Of a stretch of DNA of 64,000 bases, positions 51,263-64,000 are shown one piece after another; positions within the stretch are counted from its first letter, which is position 1; each line of letters starts with the position of its first letter. The translations under genes and the position numbers were made by a program. The notes under the pieces are model-generated. The model worked only from the letters and a program-made list of their open reading frames with translations, did no database searches and was not told the origin of the DNA. The DNA comes from CAVQKZ01 sp963837325 (GTDB lineage: Bacteria; Actinomycetota; Actinomycetes; Mycobacteriales; Jatrophihabitantaceae): positions 1,116,001 to 1,180,000 of the forward strand of contig CAWIMV010000001.1 in assembly GCA_963837325.1 (NCBI GenBank), read 5' to 3'.

Positions 51263-52505
51263 CCAGCCGATCACGCCGGCGTCGCTGCCACCGGATCTGC
51301 GCGAGGCCCATGAGGTGCTCGCTTCGGGTGCCGCGCAGATCCTGCCCGCCAATGGCCTGGCCGAGCGGTTGCTCGCCGCTCGCCGGGAGGACCGGCCGCT
51401 TCGGGTCAAGCTCGGGATCGACCCGTCCGGCAGCGACCTGACCCTCGGTCACGCGGTGGTGCTGCGCAAGCTGCGCCAGTTCCAGGACCTCGGCCACGTT
51501 GCCGTGCTCGTCGTCGGCGGGTTCACCGGCCAAGTGGGCGACCCTTCCGACCGCACCGCGACCCGGGCCGCGAAGAGCGCGGACGAGGTGATTGCCAACG
51601 CGAAGGGCTACTTCGATCAGCTCATGCAGGTCCTCGACCCCGAGCGGGTCGAGGTCGTCAACAACGCCGACTGGCTTGGTCCGATGACGGTGGCCGAGCT
51701 GCTGGGCTACACCAGGCAGCTGACTGTCGCCCAGCTCCTGGAGCGTGAGGACTTCGCCCGCCGGTTCGCGGCCCAGCAGCCGATCACGCTGTCGGAGTTC
51801 TTCTACCCAATGCTGCAGGGCATCGATTCGGTCGAGATCCACGCCGACGTCGAACTCGGCGGCACCGACCAGACGTTCAACAATCTCGTCGGGCGCGAAC
51901 TCCAGCGGTCGCGCGGCCAGGCACCGCAGACAGTGCTCACCGTCCCGCTGCTGGTCGGCACCGACGGCGTCGAGAAGATGGGCAAGTCGCTCGGCAATTA
52001 CATCGCCATCGCCGAGCCCGCAGCCGAGCAGTTCGGCAAGCTGATGAGCATTCCCGACTCAGTGGTCGAGTCCTACGCCCGGCTGGGTTCGGCTCTGCAC
52101 CCGCGCGAGGTGGATGCGCTCGCCGCCGACTTGGACGCTGGCGGGACGATGGCCAACCAGGCCAAGCGTCGCATGGCCCGCGAGATCGTGACGCTCTACC
52201 ACGGTGCCGACGAGGCCGCGGCGGCCGAGGCGCGGTTCGACGCCATCCACAAGCGCAACGAAGTGCCCACCGACGCGCCTGACTACGTCGTGCCGGACGG
52301 CGACCCCGTGCACCTGCCGGCGCTGCTGGTCGGAGCGGGGCTTGTGGCCAGCAGCAGCGCCGCCCGGCGCGAAATCGACGCCGGAGCCGTGCGGATCGAC
52401 GGCGTGGCGGTGCCGGCCAAGCGGTACGACCTACCCCGGGCCGAGCTGGTCGGGCATGTGCTCGCCTCGGGCAAGCGCCGGGTCGCCCGCCTCGTCGCCG
52501 GCTGA
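51255..52505 (+). CDS. tyrS: Tyrosyl-tRNA synthetase
   Basis: TyrS charges tRNA-Tyr. The 416-residue class I enzyme shows the HIGH-type motif in GIDPSGSDLTLGHAVVLRKL, the Tyr site around GGTDQTFNNLVGRELQ, and KMGKS (residues 241-245, standing for KMSKS). The C-terminal S4 RNA-binding domain runs from about residue 350 (SSSAARREIDAGAVRIDGVAV). The GTG overlaps mpg by 8 bp. Length and the KMGKS form fit the TyrRS subgroup with Gly at this place. No T-box or other leader can fit upstream. The following 625 bp to the 16S gene hold the rrn promoters. Confidence 0.95.
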   Translation: MTDQPITPASLPPDLREAHEVLASGAAQILPANGLAERLLAARREDRPLRVKLGIDPSGSDLTLGHAVVLRKLRQFQDLGHVAVLVVGGFTGQVGDPSDRTATRAAKSADEVIANAKGYFDQLMQVLDPERVEVVNNADWLGPMTVAELLGYTRQLTVAQLLEREDFARRFAAQQPITLSEFFYPMLQGIDSVEIHADVELGGTDQTFNNLVGRELQRSRGQAPQTVLTVPLLVGTDGVEKMGKSLGNYIAIAEPAAEQFGKLMSIPDSVVESYARLGSALHPREVDALAADLDAGGTMANQAKRRMAREIVTLYHGADEAAAAEARFDAIHKRNEVPTDAPDYVVPDGDPVHLPALLVGAGLVASSSAARREIDAGAVRIDGVAVPAKRYDLPRAELVGHVLASGKRRVARLVAG

Positions 52506-52636
52506 GCGCCTCGCGAAGCGTCCGTCGGGCGGCCGCTAAATCGTGGCAAAGCCCCCGATTCGCCGCCTACGGGTGACGTCTGAGTGACTCCTGAGCTGCC
52601 CGCAATCCCTGGGCGACATGCCGCTGTCCGGCCAAC

Positions 52637-52666
52637 TTGACTCGTATCGCGGCAACTGGCTAACCT
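52637..52666 (+). promoter_or_regulatory. rrn operon promoter candidate P1
   Basis: TTGACT (52637-52642), an 18-nt spacer and TAACCT (52661-52666), a good sigma-70-like promoter about 465 nt before the 16S gene. The stretch 52506-52636 between tyrS and this promoter shows nothing recognisable. Confidence 0.6.
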
Positions 52667-52817
52667 GGGGACCGTTCGACGCACGGAGCCTCCCAGCGCC
52701 GCCCGGAATGTTCGGGTTCGGCGCGGGCGGAGCCGGTCGGACATTTCCCCCAAGCGCGACGCGCCACGGTCACCGTGTGCGGCGACCAAGTGGGAAGCGG
52801 GCGGGGCCTGGTCATGT

Positions 52818-52846
52818 TTGACCGCGCGAAACCGACCGAGTAACGT
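52818..52846 (+). promoter_or_regulatory. rrn operon promoter candidate P2
   Basis: TTGACC (52818-52823), a 17-nt spacer and TAACGT (52841-52846), about 285 nt before the 16S gene. Tandem promoters are usual for actinobacterial rrn operons. Confidence 0.6.
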
Positions 52847-52898
52847 ATCGTTGGTTGCCCCCGACCGGTTCGAAAGAACCGCGACGGTGTGCGTCCGC

Positions 52899-53130
52899 TC
52901 CTTGAGAACTCAACAGCGTGCCGAAAGTTAGTGCCATTTATTAACTCTCGTCTACATCTATCGGCTTGCCGGTAGATGTGAAGAGATTCCTTTGGTACAG
53001 CGAGCAAGAATGACATCCCTGCATTGCAGGGGTGGAAATAACCAGCTCGTATGACCAGTGATTGAAACCGTCGCCAAGACGGTGACTTTCTGTGTCGACA
53101 ACCCCGGCTTGCCGGGTAGTCATATAAACA
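52899..53130 (+). promoter_or_regulatory. rrn leader: boxA-like motif, RNase III stem and hairpin
   Basis: CTCCTTGAGAACTCAACAG resembles the conserved actinobacterial rrn leader, and its ACTCAACAGCGTGCC (52908-52922) is the perfect complement of 54830-54844 downstream of 16S, the processing stem for pre-16S. CCTTGAGAACT recurs before 23S (54986-54996), which suggests a repeated boxA-type antitermination signal. A hairpin ACATCTATCGG / CCGGTAGATGT (52954-52979) follows. No ORF is present. Confidence 0.6.
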
Positions 53131-58145
<5,015 letters not shown>

Positions 58146-58247
58146 ACCTAAACGTTGCGGGCTTTGCCCGCGATCTGTTTCGCGTCCACTGTGCGGTTCC
58201 CGAGGTGCGGTCCCCGCAGCTGCGGTGAGGACCATATCTCCATAGAG
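58146..58247 (+). other. 23S-5S spacer
   Basis: 102 nt. It holds a GCGGGC TTT GCCCGC hairpin (58157-58171) and CGCGTCCACTGTGCGGTTC (58181-58199), the 3' arm of the 23S processing stem. It also holds the self-complementary CCGCAGCTGCGG flanked by GGTCC and GGACC. No tRNA. Confidence 0.75.
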
Positions 58248-58365
58248 TTTCGGCGACCATAGCGAGAGGGAAACGCCCGGTCCCATCCCGAACCCGGAAG
58301 CTAAGCCTCTCAGCGCCGATGGTACTGCGCGGGCCACTGCGTGGGAGAGTAGGACGTCGCCGGAC
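58248..58365 (+). rRNA. rrf: 5S ribosomal RNA
   Basis: About 118 nt. TTTCGGCGACCATAGCG pairs with the 3' GTCGCCGGAC end. The loop CGAGAGGGAAACGCCCGGTC and CATCCCGAACCCGGAAGCTAAG are standard 5S features. It is followed by a strong terminator. Confidence 0.95.
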
Positions 58366-58374
58366 ACAACTTAT

Positions 58375-58416
58375 GACGAGGGTCGTTCGGTTTCCGAACG
58401 GCCCTCGTCGTATTTC
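58375..58416 (+). terminator. rrn operon terminator
   Basis: GACGAGGGTCGTTCGG, a TTT loop and CCGAACGGCCCTCGTC form a 16-bp stem with one G-T pair (58375-58408), followed by GTATTTC. It lies 10 nt after 5S and 28 nt before the next gene. Confidence 0.9.
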
Positions 58417-58443
58417 ATTCGCAACCGCAATTCGGGATGGATC

Positions 58444-59430
58444 ATGATGGCGCAATCTGCAGGGGGCGAGCATCGGCGCAGCGCCGGTTCGCAACCGTCG
58501 GGGACCGGCCGCGGCGGTAGGAATGCCGCGCCGCGCCCATCGGGTGGGGGGAGCAATACCCACCGCGGCGGCACCCCCCGCGGTGGGGATGCCAATCGCT
58601 CTGCGCGACCAGTACGAAGCGACAAACGCCGCGCAGCCGAACAACCTCGGGCGAGCACCCCGCGTCGCGCCGGCGACGGGGCACGAGCGGCCGGCGCCCG
58701 CCGCCCGCCAGCCGATTCGGTCCGCTCGACGCCGCGGCGCCGCTCTGCTGAGCCGTCGCCGCCCCGGGTCCCGGAGCCGGCGCTGCCCGACAACGTTGAC
58801 ACTTCGGTGCTCGAACGCAGCGTGCGCGCCGAACTGCGCTCACTGACCAAGCTGAACGCCGATGTGGTCGCGGCCCACCTCGTCATGGCCGGCCACTTGA
58901 TCGACACCGACCCCAAACGTGCGCTGGAGCATGCCCGGGCCGCTCGGGGCCGAGCCTCGCGCGTCGGCGCGGTCCGTGAGGCAGTCGGCGTGGCGGCGTA
59001 CCACGCCGAGGAATGGGCTGAGGCGCTTACCGAGCTACGAACCGCACGGCGCATCACGGGCGACCCCCGCACGCTGCCGCTGCTGGCCGACTGTGAACGC
59101 GCGCTCGGCCGACCCAATCAGGCCTTGCGGCTGCTCAACGACCCGGACGTCGCGAAGCTCGATGCTGAAACGCGGGCCGAACTGCTCATCGTCATCGCCG
59201 GCGCCCGGAGAGACCTGGGCCAGGTGGATGCTGCCCTCGCCGTCCTGGGTCGCGGCGGTCTCGATCCCAACCGGCCCCGGCCTGGATCCGCGCGACTCTG
59301 GTACGCCTACGCTGACGCCCTTCAAGAGGCGGGCCGATCGGCGGAGGCAGCGAAGTGGTTCGCCGCGTCGGCCGCGCTGGATGCAGACGGCGAGACAGAT
59401 GCAGCCGAACGGGCGGCCGCGCTCCTCTAG
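58444..59430 (+). CDS. Tetratricopeptide-repeat protein with basic disordered N-terminus
   Basis: A 328-residue protein. The first 115 residues are a low-complexity Arg/Gly/Pro/Ser-rich segment, probably disordered and very basic, which could bind RNA or DNA. From about residue 117 a helical repeat domain follows with TPR-like pairs (VVAAHLVMAGHLIDTDPKRA, VGVAAYHAEEWAEALTELR, LPLLADCERALGRPNQALRL, ARLWYAYADALQEAGRSAEA). A gene of this type stands between tyrS and the HAD phosphatase in mycobacteria (Rv1691 region); here the rrn operon lies before it. The function is unknown. The ATG has GGATGG upstream. Whether it uses its own promoter or read-through past the 5S terminator is unclear. Confidence 0.82.
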   Translation: MMAQSAGGEHRRSAGSQPSGTGRGGRNAAPRPSGGGSNTHRGGTPRGGDANRSARPVRSDKRRAAEQPRASTPRRAGDGARAAGARRPPADSVRSTPRRRSAEPSPPRVPEPALPDNVDTSVLERSVRAELRSLTKLNADVVAAHLVMAGHLIDTDPKRALEHARAARGRASRVGAVREAVGVAAYHAEEWAEALTELRTARRITGDPRTLPLLADCERALGRPNQALRLLNDPDVAKLDAETRAELLIVIAGARRDLGQVDAALAVLGRGGLDPNRPRPGSARLWYAYADALQEAGRSAEAAKWFAASAALDADGETDAAERAAALL

Positions 59431-59536
59431 CAGCAGCTACCGACGTTCGACCTCCGGGCGTCCACAGCGTGGACGGTTGTCCACATTCTGCCGTCGACGC
59501 TTCCGCGCCGGTGCGCAAACTGTCGACGATTGGCGC

Positions 59537-59884
59537 ATGGAAAAGCAAACCGCCACGTCATCCGAGGACAACCGCGTCTTCCTGCGGGGACGATTGGCTG
59601 CGGTTCCCGTGGTCCGTCAATTGCCCAGCGGCGACGAGCTCTGCTCGTTCCGGCTGACAATTGCCCGCCCGCCGGGTTCCCGCGCGAGCGTCGACAGCAT
59701 CGCCTGTTCCACGACCCGGTCTCGCGTGCGCAGGTCGTTAGAGCGCGGCGAACCGGGCGACGAGTTCGAAGTCAACGGCAGCCTGCACCGGCGGTTCTGG
59801 CGTTCCCCGAACGGGCCGGCCAGTCGCTACGAGGTCGACGTGAGCTCGGCCCGGCTCAGCGCTCGTCGGAAAATCGACGCATGA
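59537..59884 (+). CDS. Single-stranded DNA-binding (OB-fold) protein, SSB-like
   Basis: A 115-residue protein with one OB-fold. VFLRGRLAAVPVVRQLPSG corresponds to the SSB N-terminal strand pair, CSFRLTIARP to strand 3, ACSTTRSRVRRSLERGEPGDE to the helix, and NGSLHRRFWRSPNG with YEVDV to the last strands. It lacks the long linker and acidic DDDIPF-type tip of true replicative SSB, so it is more likely an accessory SSB-like protein. The ATG at 59537 is chosen because the fold begins right after it; the upstream open frame overlaps the TPR gene. Its 3' end overlaps the convergent DUF1015 gene by 29 bp. A 106-bp gap before it shows no clear promoter. Confidence 0.75.
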   Translation: MEKQTATSSEDNRVFLRGRLAAVPVVRQLPSGDELCSFRLTIARPPGSRASVDSIACSTTRSRVRRSLERGEPGDEFEVNGSLHRRFWRSPNGPASRYEVDVSSARLSARRKIDA

Positions 59885-61118
59885 CCAGCCCCGAGGCCGG
59901 CTTGGGCGTGAACAACGTCGACTTGCGCGGCATGCGCGCCCCGGCGGCGGCGACCGCGGCCACGGCGGTCACTGGCGTCGGGCGCAGCAGGACCGCCGTA
60001 CCGCCCGAGCGTCCGGCCATCCCGAGGGCCTCCTCGACGCTGTGCGCGTATCCCACGACCTCCACCGTGTCCGACAACCCGAGCACCTGCTCGACCAATG
60101 CCCGATGCAGCACGCTCACGTCGAGTTGCGCCAGCTCGGGCGGCTCGTCGGCCCGGCCGGCCAAGGCCCTCAACTTGCCGGCCGGGTCGCTCAGCAACGC
60201 GACCTGCACGCCGTCGGTCAGTACCGCAGCGAACCCGGGCACCGCGTCCGCCTGCCGCATGGCCTCGTCAAGGGTCTCGACGTCGACAACGTCGCCGACC
60301 GCTCCAGCACCGGCGAGCAGCTGGTCCATGGTGACGCCGTCGAGCACGCGATGAATGGCATGCACCTGGGGCCCGTAGCTCAGCGAATCGACCAACAGGG
60401 TCAGGCCGCGGTCCCACGGACCCGCTCCGCGTTCGGCGCGGTAACGCTCCTGCAACTCGCGGTACGTCGCGTAGCGATGGTGGCCGTCGGCAATCAGGGC
60501 CCGCCGGGTGACCAGGTCGGCTTGCACGTCCCGCTGAAGCTGCGGGTCGGTCAGTATCCACAAGCGGTGCCGGATGCCGTCCGGCGTCGTCGTCTCGGCG
60601 ACGGGCAGTTGCTCGTCCACCGAAGCGACCACGTGCGAGGCCGCACCGCCCCCGTCGTACACGAGGTAGATCGGCTCTACGTTCGCTTCGGTGGCGATCA
60701 TCAACGCGAGGCGATCGGCAACCGGACCGGCCATCGTGTTCTCGTGGGGCAGGATCACGCCGTCGGCCGGATCGCGCAGTTCGATCGCACCGAGCAGTCC
60801 ACGCGTCGTGGCCCCGCCGGGCTCCTGCATCTCGTAGACGTACAGGGCAGGTTCGTCGTCCGTCGCCAGCAAGCCGCGGGTCACCGCATCGTCAAGCAGT
60901 TGCGCGGCGTGTTCGTACGGGTCGCTGTCGCCGGCCGGCTCCGGAAGGATGATGCCCACGGCGTTGTCGGGGTCGTCGGCGAGCAAGCGCGCCCGTTCCT
61001 CGGGGCTGATGACGTCATACGGCGGGCAGAGCAGAGTGCGCAGCCGCGCCCCGTCAACGGTTGGACGCAGCGCTCGGAATGGGTGCAGCGACAGGCCGTC
61101 GCGGAAGGCATCGGTCAT
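59856..61118 (-). CDS. DUF1015 family protein
   Basis: A 420-residue protein of the DUF1015 family. Family blocks include FRALRPTVDGARLRTLLCPPYDVISPEERARLL at the N-terminus, VYEMQEPGGATTRGLLGAI, LPHENTMAGPVADRLALM, and RRALIADGHHRYATYRELQE with a conserved DGHHRY. The biochemical role of the family is not known; in some bacteria it sits near serine metabolism genes, which is not the case here. The ATG at 61118 is chosen from the family N-terminus; a TACGAT hexamer 8 nt upstream suggests a nearly leaderless mRNA. It diverges from the HAD gene across only 37 bp and overlaps the SSB-like gene tail to tail. Confidence 0.88.
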   Translation of the reverse strand: MTDAFRDGLSLHPFRALRPTVDGARLRTLLCPPYDVISPEERARLLADDPDNAVGIILPEPAGDSDPYEHAAQLLDDAVTRGLLATDDEPALYVYEMQEPGGATTRGLLGAIELRDPADGVILPHENTMAGPVADRLALMIATEANVEPIYLVYDGGGAASHVVASVDEQLPVAETTTPDGIRHRLWILTDPQLQRDVQADLVTRRALIADGHHRYATYRELQERYRAERGAGPWDRGLTLLVDSLSYGPQVHAIHRVLDGVTMDQLLAGAGAVGDVVDVETLDEAMRQADAVPGFAAVLTDGVQVALLSDPAGKLRALAGRADEPPELAQLDVSVLHRALVEQVLGLSDTVEVVGYAHSVEEALGMAGRSGGTAVLLRPTPVTAVAAVAAAGARMPRKSTLFTPKPASGLVMRRFSDER

Positions 61119-61155
61119 GGGACGCGATCGTACGCATCGCAGTGCGCGTGCGATC

Positions 61156-62250
61156 ATGCGACGCGTGGCCACGGCGATCGATCCCCTCCGGCGGACCGCG
61201 ACGCCTCTGGCCCACGTCTACGACGTCGCTCTGCTCGATCTCGACGGGGTCGTGTACGTCGGCCCGCAGGCCGTGCCCGGCGTCCCCGAGGCGTTGGCGG
61301 CAGCCCGCGAGTCGGGCCTGCGGCTGGCGTTCGTCACCAACAACGCGGCCCGCCCGCCAGCCGCGGTGGCCGAGCATCTGACCGAGCTCGGGATCGCGGC
61401 GGACGCCAGTGAGGTCATCACATCCTCGCAGGCGGCGGCGCACTATCTCGCCGATCGACTGCCCAGCCACGCTCGGGTGCTGGTAGTAGGTACGACGGGT
61501 CTGCACGAAGCTCTGCTCGAACGGGGCCTGGTGCCGGTGTACAGCGCCGACGACGACCCGGCCGCCGTGGTCCAGGGCTATTCCCCTGACCTCGACTGGC
61601 GTCAGCTGGCCGAGGGTGCGGTGGCCATCCGACGCGGCTTGCTCTGGGTGGCGACAAACCTCGATGCGACGGTGCCGTCGGGTCGCGGACCATTGCCGGG
61701 AAACGGTTCACTCGTCGCGGCGCTGCGGCATGCGACCGGCGTAGAGCCGATCGCGACGGGCAAGCCGGACCCAACGATGCATCTGGAGTCGGTTGAACGC
61801 TCCGGCGCCCAGCGGCCGATCGTCGTGGGGGATCGCCTGGACACCGACGTCGAGGGTGCCAACGCGGCCGGCTGTCCGAGCCTGCTGGTACTCACCGGCG
61901 TCACGGACGCGGCCGCGCTACTCGCCGCCGAACCGCCGCTGCGACCGACCTATCTGGCTCCGGACGCCGGCGGGCTACTCGTCGCCCACGAGCGCCCGCA
62001 ACTCACGGACGGCATTGCCCGGTGCGGCGACTGGGCCGCTCGAACCGACCCCGACGGCTCGTTTGTCCTCGCGGCGGTTGCCGGACCGGGAACGGCGAGC
62101 TCAGCGGACGGCCTGGATCCGCTGCGCGTCCTCTGCCGGCTGGCCTGGAGCCTTCCCGACGTTACGTCCGGGCCGGGGCGCACGGTGCGGGTGCGCGGGG
62201 ATGACGGCAAAGCCGAAAGCGCGTTGCGTGCGCTCGGTCTGGCGGGCTGA
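61156..62250 (+). CDS. HAD superfamily IIA phosphatase (NagD-like)
   Basis: A 364-residue hydrolase. Motif I is ALLDLDGVVYVGP with the nucleophile Asp, motif II is FVTNNAARPP, motif III is ATGKPDPTMH with Lys, and motif IV is VVGDRLDTDVEGANAAG, with a class IIA cap between motifs II and III. The C-terminal 90 residues after LLAAEPPLRPTYLA form an extra region absent from short NagD proteins. Mycobacterial homologues at this chromosomal place act as glycerol 3-phosphate phosphatases, so that is one plausible activity. The ATG at 61156 or a GTG three codons later are both possible. The stop is 2 bp from the convergent SCP2-like gene. Confidence 0.87.
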   Translation: MRRVATAIDPLRRTATPLAHVYDVALLDLDGVVYVGPQAVPGVPEALAAARESGLRLAFVTNNAARPPAAVAEHLTELGIAADASEVITSSQAAAHYLADRLPSHARVLVVGTTGLHEALLERGLVPVYSADDDPAAVVQGYSPDLDWRQLAEGAVAIRRGLLWVATNLDATVPSGRGPLPGNGSLVAALRHATGVEPIATGKPDPTMHLESVERSGAQRPIVVGDRLDTDVEGANAAGCPSLLVLTGVTDAAALLAAEPPLRPTYLAPDAGGLLVAHERPQLTDGIARCGDWAARTDPDGSFVLAAVAGPGTASSADGLDPLRVLCRLAWSLPDVTSGPGRTVRVRGDDGKAESALRALGLAG

Positions 62251-62252
62251 GT

Positions 62253-62591
62253 TCAGAAGACCGAACGCAGCTTGATCAAATCGAAGACGTTCGCGTCGAT
62301 CTTGACCCGGCCAGTAGCCCAGGCCGAGCCCATCGCCAGCTCGCCGTTCACCAACTTGAGCAGGTCGTCGCTGGTCATCGTCATCCGCACCTGCCCGTCG
62401 GCCTTGTCGACCTTGCGAATGTCGAGCAACTGGCCGTCGCGCAGCTGGCCGGCGAACGTCACGTTCAGGTCGCGCAGCGTGCAGGTCAGGGACCGGTCCA
62501 GCGAAGCCTTCTGGCGGGCGGAGGCGTCGGCGTCGGCCAGTCTGGCCGCCAAGCCATGGAACGCGCGTTCGCAATCCTCCACACTCGCCAT
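62253..62591 (-). CDS. SCP2 sterol-transfer-like domain protein
   Basis: A 112-residue protein resembling actinobacterial SCP2-domain proteins: VTFAGQLRDGQLLDIRK (beta strands), GQVRMTMTSDDLLKLVNGELAMGSAWATGRVKIDA, and a terminal helix FDLIKLRSVF. The domain forms a lipid-binding pocket; the ligand is unknown. The ATG at 62591 begins the conserved region, and GGAGGAT lies about 4 nt upstream; the open frame continues to 62870 without similarity. It is convergent with the HAD gene. Confidence 0.75.
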   Translation of the reverse strand: MASVEDCERAFHGLAARLADADASARQKASLDRSLTCTLRDLNVTFAGQLRDGQLLDIRKVDKADGQVRMTMTSDDLLKLVNGELAMGSAWATGRVKIDANVFDLIKLRSVF

Positions 62592-62745
62592 CCGTATCCT
62601 CCGCGCCGGTCTCCGGCGTTCAGCGGACGCGTGGGCGACCCGCAGCACGATCCCGCGGCTCGCGGGCCGATGCGACGTTACCTCAGCGGGTTGCGCGGTA
62701 CCGTCAGCCCGGAAGCCAGCATTCGCCCTCGGAGGGGAGCAGCAG

Positions 62746-62973
62746 GTGTCATCCAGCGAGATCGCTCCGTCCGCCGAACCCACGACCGGCGGCGTCCCGG
62801 GAAGTACCGATCCATCGCGCGAACAGGCGTCTGAGCCGGTGACCGCCCGTATTGCAAAGCAATTAGCCACGCTCGACCAGTTGCCGGAGCTGTCGCTGGC
62901 CGAACACCCCCAGCTGTATCAGCACCTGCACGCCGAACTGCAGGACGCGCTCGCCGACATCGACGGCCCCTGA
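62746..62973 (+). CDS. Small conserved helical protein upstream of tlyA
   Basis: A 75-residue protein. The first 30 residues are polar and probably disordered; the rest is one helical pair, IAKQLATLDQLPELSLAEHP followed by LYQHLHAELQDALADIDGP. Proteins with this leucine/histidine pattern precede tlyA in many actinobacteria, but no function is known to me. The GTG has GGAGGGG about 10 nt upstream, a strong Shine-Dalgarno, which supports real translation. tlyA follows after 39 nt on the same strand. Confidence 0.65.
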   Translation: MSSSEIAPSAEPTTGGVPGSTDPSREQASEPVTARIAKQLATLDQLPELSLAEHPQLYQHLHAELQDALADIDGP

Positions 62974-63012
62974 TCGCCGCACCGCGTTCGGCCCACCGGA
63001 GGAACGCCCGCC

Positions 63013-63825
63013 ATGCCGCGACGCGTGCAGCGCCTTGACGTCGAACTGGTGCGTCGCGGTCTGGCCCGGTCACGCGAACACGCGGTGGGGCTGATCTCGG
63101 CCGGCCGGGTCGAGGTGCGCGGAGTGGTCGCGGTCAAACCGGCCACCGGCGTCGGCGCCGATACGCCGGTGCGAGTCAGCCCCGACGACGACGATCCCGG
63201 TTACGCCTCTCGCGGCGGCCACAAGCTGGCCGGCGCGCTCGCAGCGTTCCCCGACATCAGTGTTAGCGGCCGGCGCTGTCTGGACGCCGGCGCGTCTACC
63301 GGCGGATTCACCGACGTGCTGTTGCGCGCCGGCGCGGCCGAGGTGTTCGCCGTCGACGTCGGCTATGGGCAGCTGGCGTGGAAACTGCGCAGCGACGTCC
63401 GGGTCCACGTTTTCGACCGCACCAACGTTCGTAGCCTGACGCCCGACGAGCTCGGCGGCCCCGTCGCGTGCACGGTTGCCGACCTGTCGTTCATCTCGCT
63501 GCGCCTGGTACTGCCGGCGCTCGCGGCCTGCACGGCGCCGGACGGCGACCTGGTGCCCATGGTCAAGCCCCAATTCGAGGTCGGACGCGAACGGCTCGGC
63601 AGCGGCGGCGTCGTCCGCGATCCCCAGCTGAGGGCCGACGCCGTTATCGCCGTGACCCGCACGGCCGCCCAGCTCGGCTGGCACCCGTCGGGGGTAGTAG
63701 CCAGCCCGTTGCCCGGGCCGTCCGGGAACGTGGAATTCTTCCTGTGGCTGCGCCACACCGGCACCGCCGTGATCGACGAGTCCCAGATCACCGAGATCGT
63801 CACCTCGACAGAGGAGCCCCAGTGA
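63013..63825 (+). CDS. tlyA: TlyA-type 16S/23S rRNA (cytidine-2'-O)-methyltransferase
   Basis: TlyA methylates the ribose of C1409 in 16S and C1920 in 23S rRNA; loss gives capreomycin and viomycin resistance in mycobacteria. The 270-residue protein has an N-terminal S4-like RNA-binding domain (RRVQRLDVELVRRGLARSRE, ISAGRVEVRGVVAVKP) and an FtsJ-like methyltransferase domain. The latter shows YASRGGHKLAGAL, CLDAGASTGGFTDVLLRAGA (SAM loop), VADLSFISLRLVLPAL and LVPMVKPQFEVGRERLG, with the catalytic K-D-K-E pattern. The ATG follows CCGGAGGA. It overlaps nadK by 4 bp (GTGA). Its rRNA substrates are encoded 5-10 kb upstream. Confidence 0.95.
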   Translation: MPRRVQRLDVELVRRGLARSREHAVGLISAGRVEVRGVVAVKPATGVGADTPVRVSPDDDDPGYASRGGHKLAGALAAFPDISVSGRRCLDAGASTGGFTDVLLRAGAAEVFAVDVGYGQLAWKLRSDVRVHVFDRTNVRSLTPDELGGPVACTVADLSFISLRLVLPALAACTAPDGDLVPMVKPQFEVGRERLGSGGVVRDPQLRADAVIAVTRTAAQLGWHPSGVVASPLPGPSGNVEFFLWLRHTGTAVIDESQITEIVTSTEEPQ

Positions 63826-64000
63826 GGTCCGTTCTGCTCGTCGCCCACACGTCGCGATCGCAGATCATGGCCCTCGCGATGCAGGCCAGTGCACAGCTGC
63901 GCGCTGCCGGGTTCGAGGTCCGGATGCTCGACACCGAGGCTGAGGCCTGCGGAGACGCCGACGTCACGGTTGTCGACCAGGCCCGCGCCGCGCACGACGC
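63822..64000 (+). CDS. nadK: NAD kinase, N-terminal part (cut by window edge)
   Basis: The frame starts with GTG overlapping the tlyA stop and runs off the window end after 59 codons. The visible part RSVLLVAHTSRSQIMALAMQ and AGFEVRMLDTEA matches the N-terminus of actinobacterial NAD kinases, which make NADP from NAD. The GGDG catalytic motif lies outside. tlyA followed by nadK is the usual order, often with recN next. Confidence 0.88.
   Translation, partial: MRSVLLVAHTSRSQIMALAMQASAQLRAAGFEVRMLDTEAEACGDADVTVVDQARAAHD

Overview
The window is a 64 kb piece of a high-GC (roughly 70 percent) actinobacterial chromosome. The evidence is the uniformly GC-rich third codon positions, the frequent GTG and TTG starts with 4-bp ATGA/GTGA gene overlaps, the actinobacterial-type 16S and 23S rRNA, and the gene order. 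The run argCJBDFRGH, mpg, tyrS, TPR protein, HAD phosphatase, tlyA, nadK matches the order seen in mycobacteria and relatives, with an rrn operon placed between tyrS and the TPR gene. The exact order or genus cannot be fixed by eye. Nearly everything is core housekeeping. No phage, IS element, CRISPR array, tRNA gene or biosynthetic gene cluster was seen.

Layout. 1-4067: end of carB, then a PyrK-like subunit, pyrD and pyrF (pyrimidine synthesis). 4071-9018, minus strand: aldo/keto reductase, three-gene proton-translocating transhydrogenase (pntB, pntAb, pntAa) and a phosphotransferase. 9052-14693: gmk, rpoZ, coaBC, metK, priA. 14694-16490: DHA2-type MFS pump (minus). 16566-23629: def, fmt, rsmB, rpe, ribD, ribE, a small ORF, ribBA, ribH. 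23692-26851: UspA protein, class III nucleotide cyclase, hisE, hisG, PH-like membrane protein. 26858-33751: an acetate module, made of LytS-type kinase, LytTR regulator, DUF485 protein, ActP-type symporter, SatP-type acetate channel and acs. 33803-35762: DUF72 and GNAT genes divergent from a TetR regulator, with twin operators. 35825-38177: structured leader, infC (AUC start), rpmI, rplT, rRNA methyltransferase. 38216-41952: pheST with a candidate leader ORF. 42006-50640: arginine operon with an ARG-box-like site on the argC promoter. 50624-52505: mpg, tyrS. 52637-58410: rrn operon (16S-23S-5S) with two promoters, processing stems and a terminator. 58444-64000: TPR protein, OB-fold SSB-like protein, DUF1015 protein (minus), HAD phosphatase, SCP2-like protein (minus), small helical protein, tlyA and the start of nadK.

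What stands out is mostly regulatory or structural. A family of about 53-bp hairpin repeats occurs three times, always 6-11 nt after a stop codon and in the same orientation relative to that gene. A second 28-bp repeat occurs twice, once inside a 35-codon ORF joined to ribE and ribBA by ATGA overlaps. Many genes have a TANNNT hexamer exactly 6-8 nt before the start codon, which suggests leaderless mRNAs. mihF, usually found between pyrF and gmk, is absent and its slot is filled by a 5-kb minus-strand block. Several operators can be read directly from sequence symmetry. I did not find a wholly new multi-gene system. The best candidates for something undescribed are the hairpin repeat family, the ribE-ribBA micro-ORF and the leader ORFs before pheS and infC.
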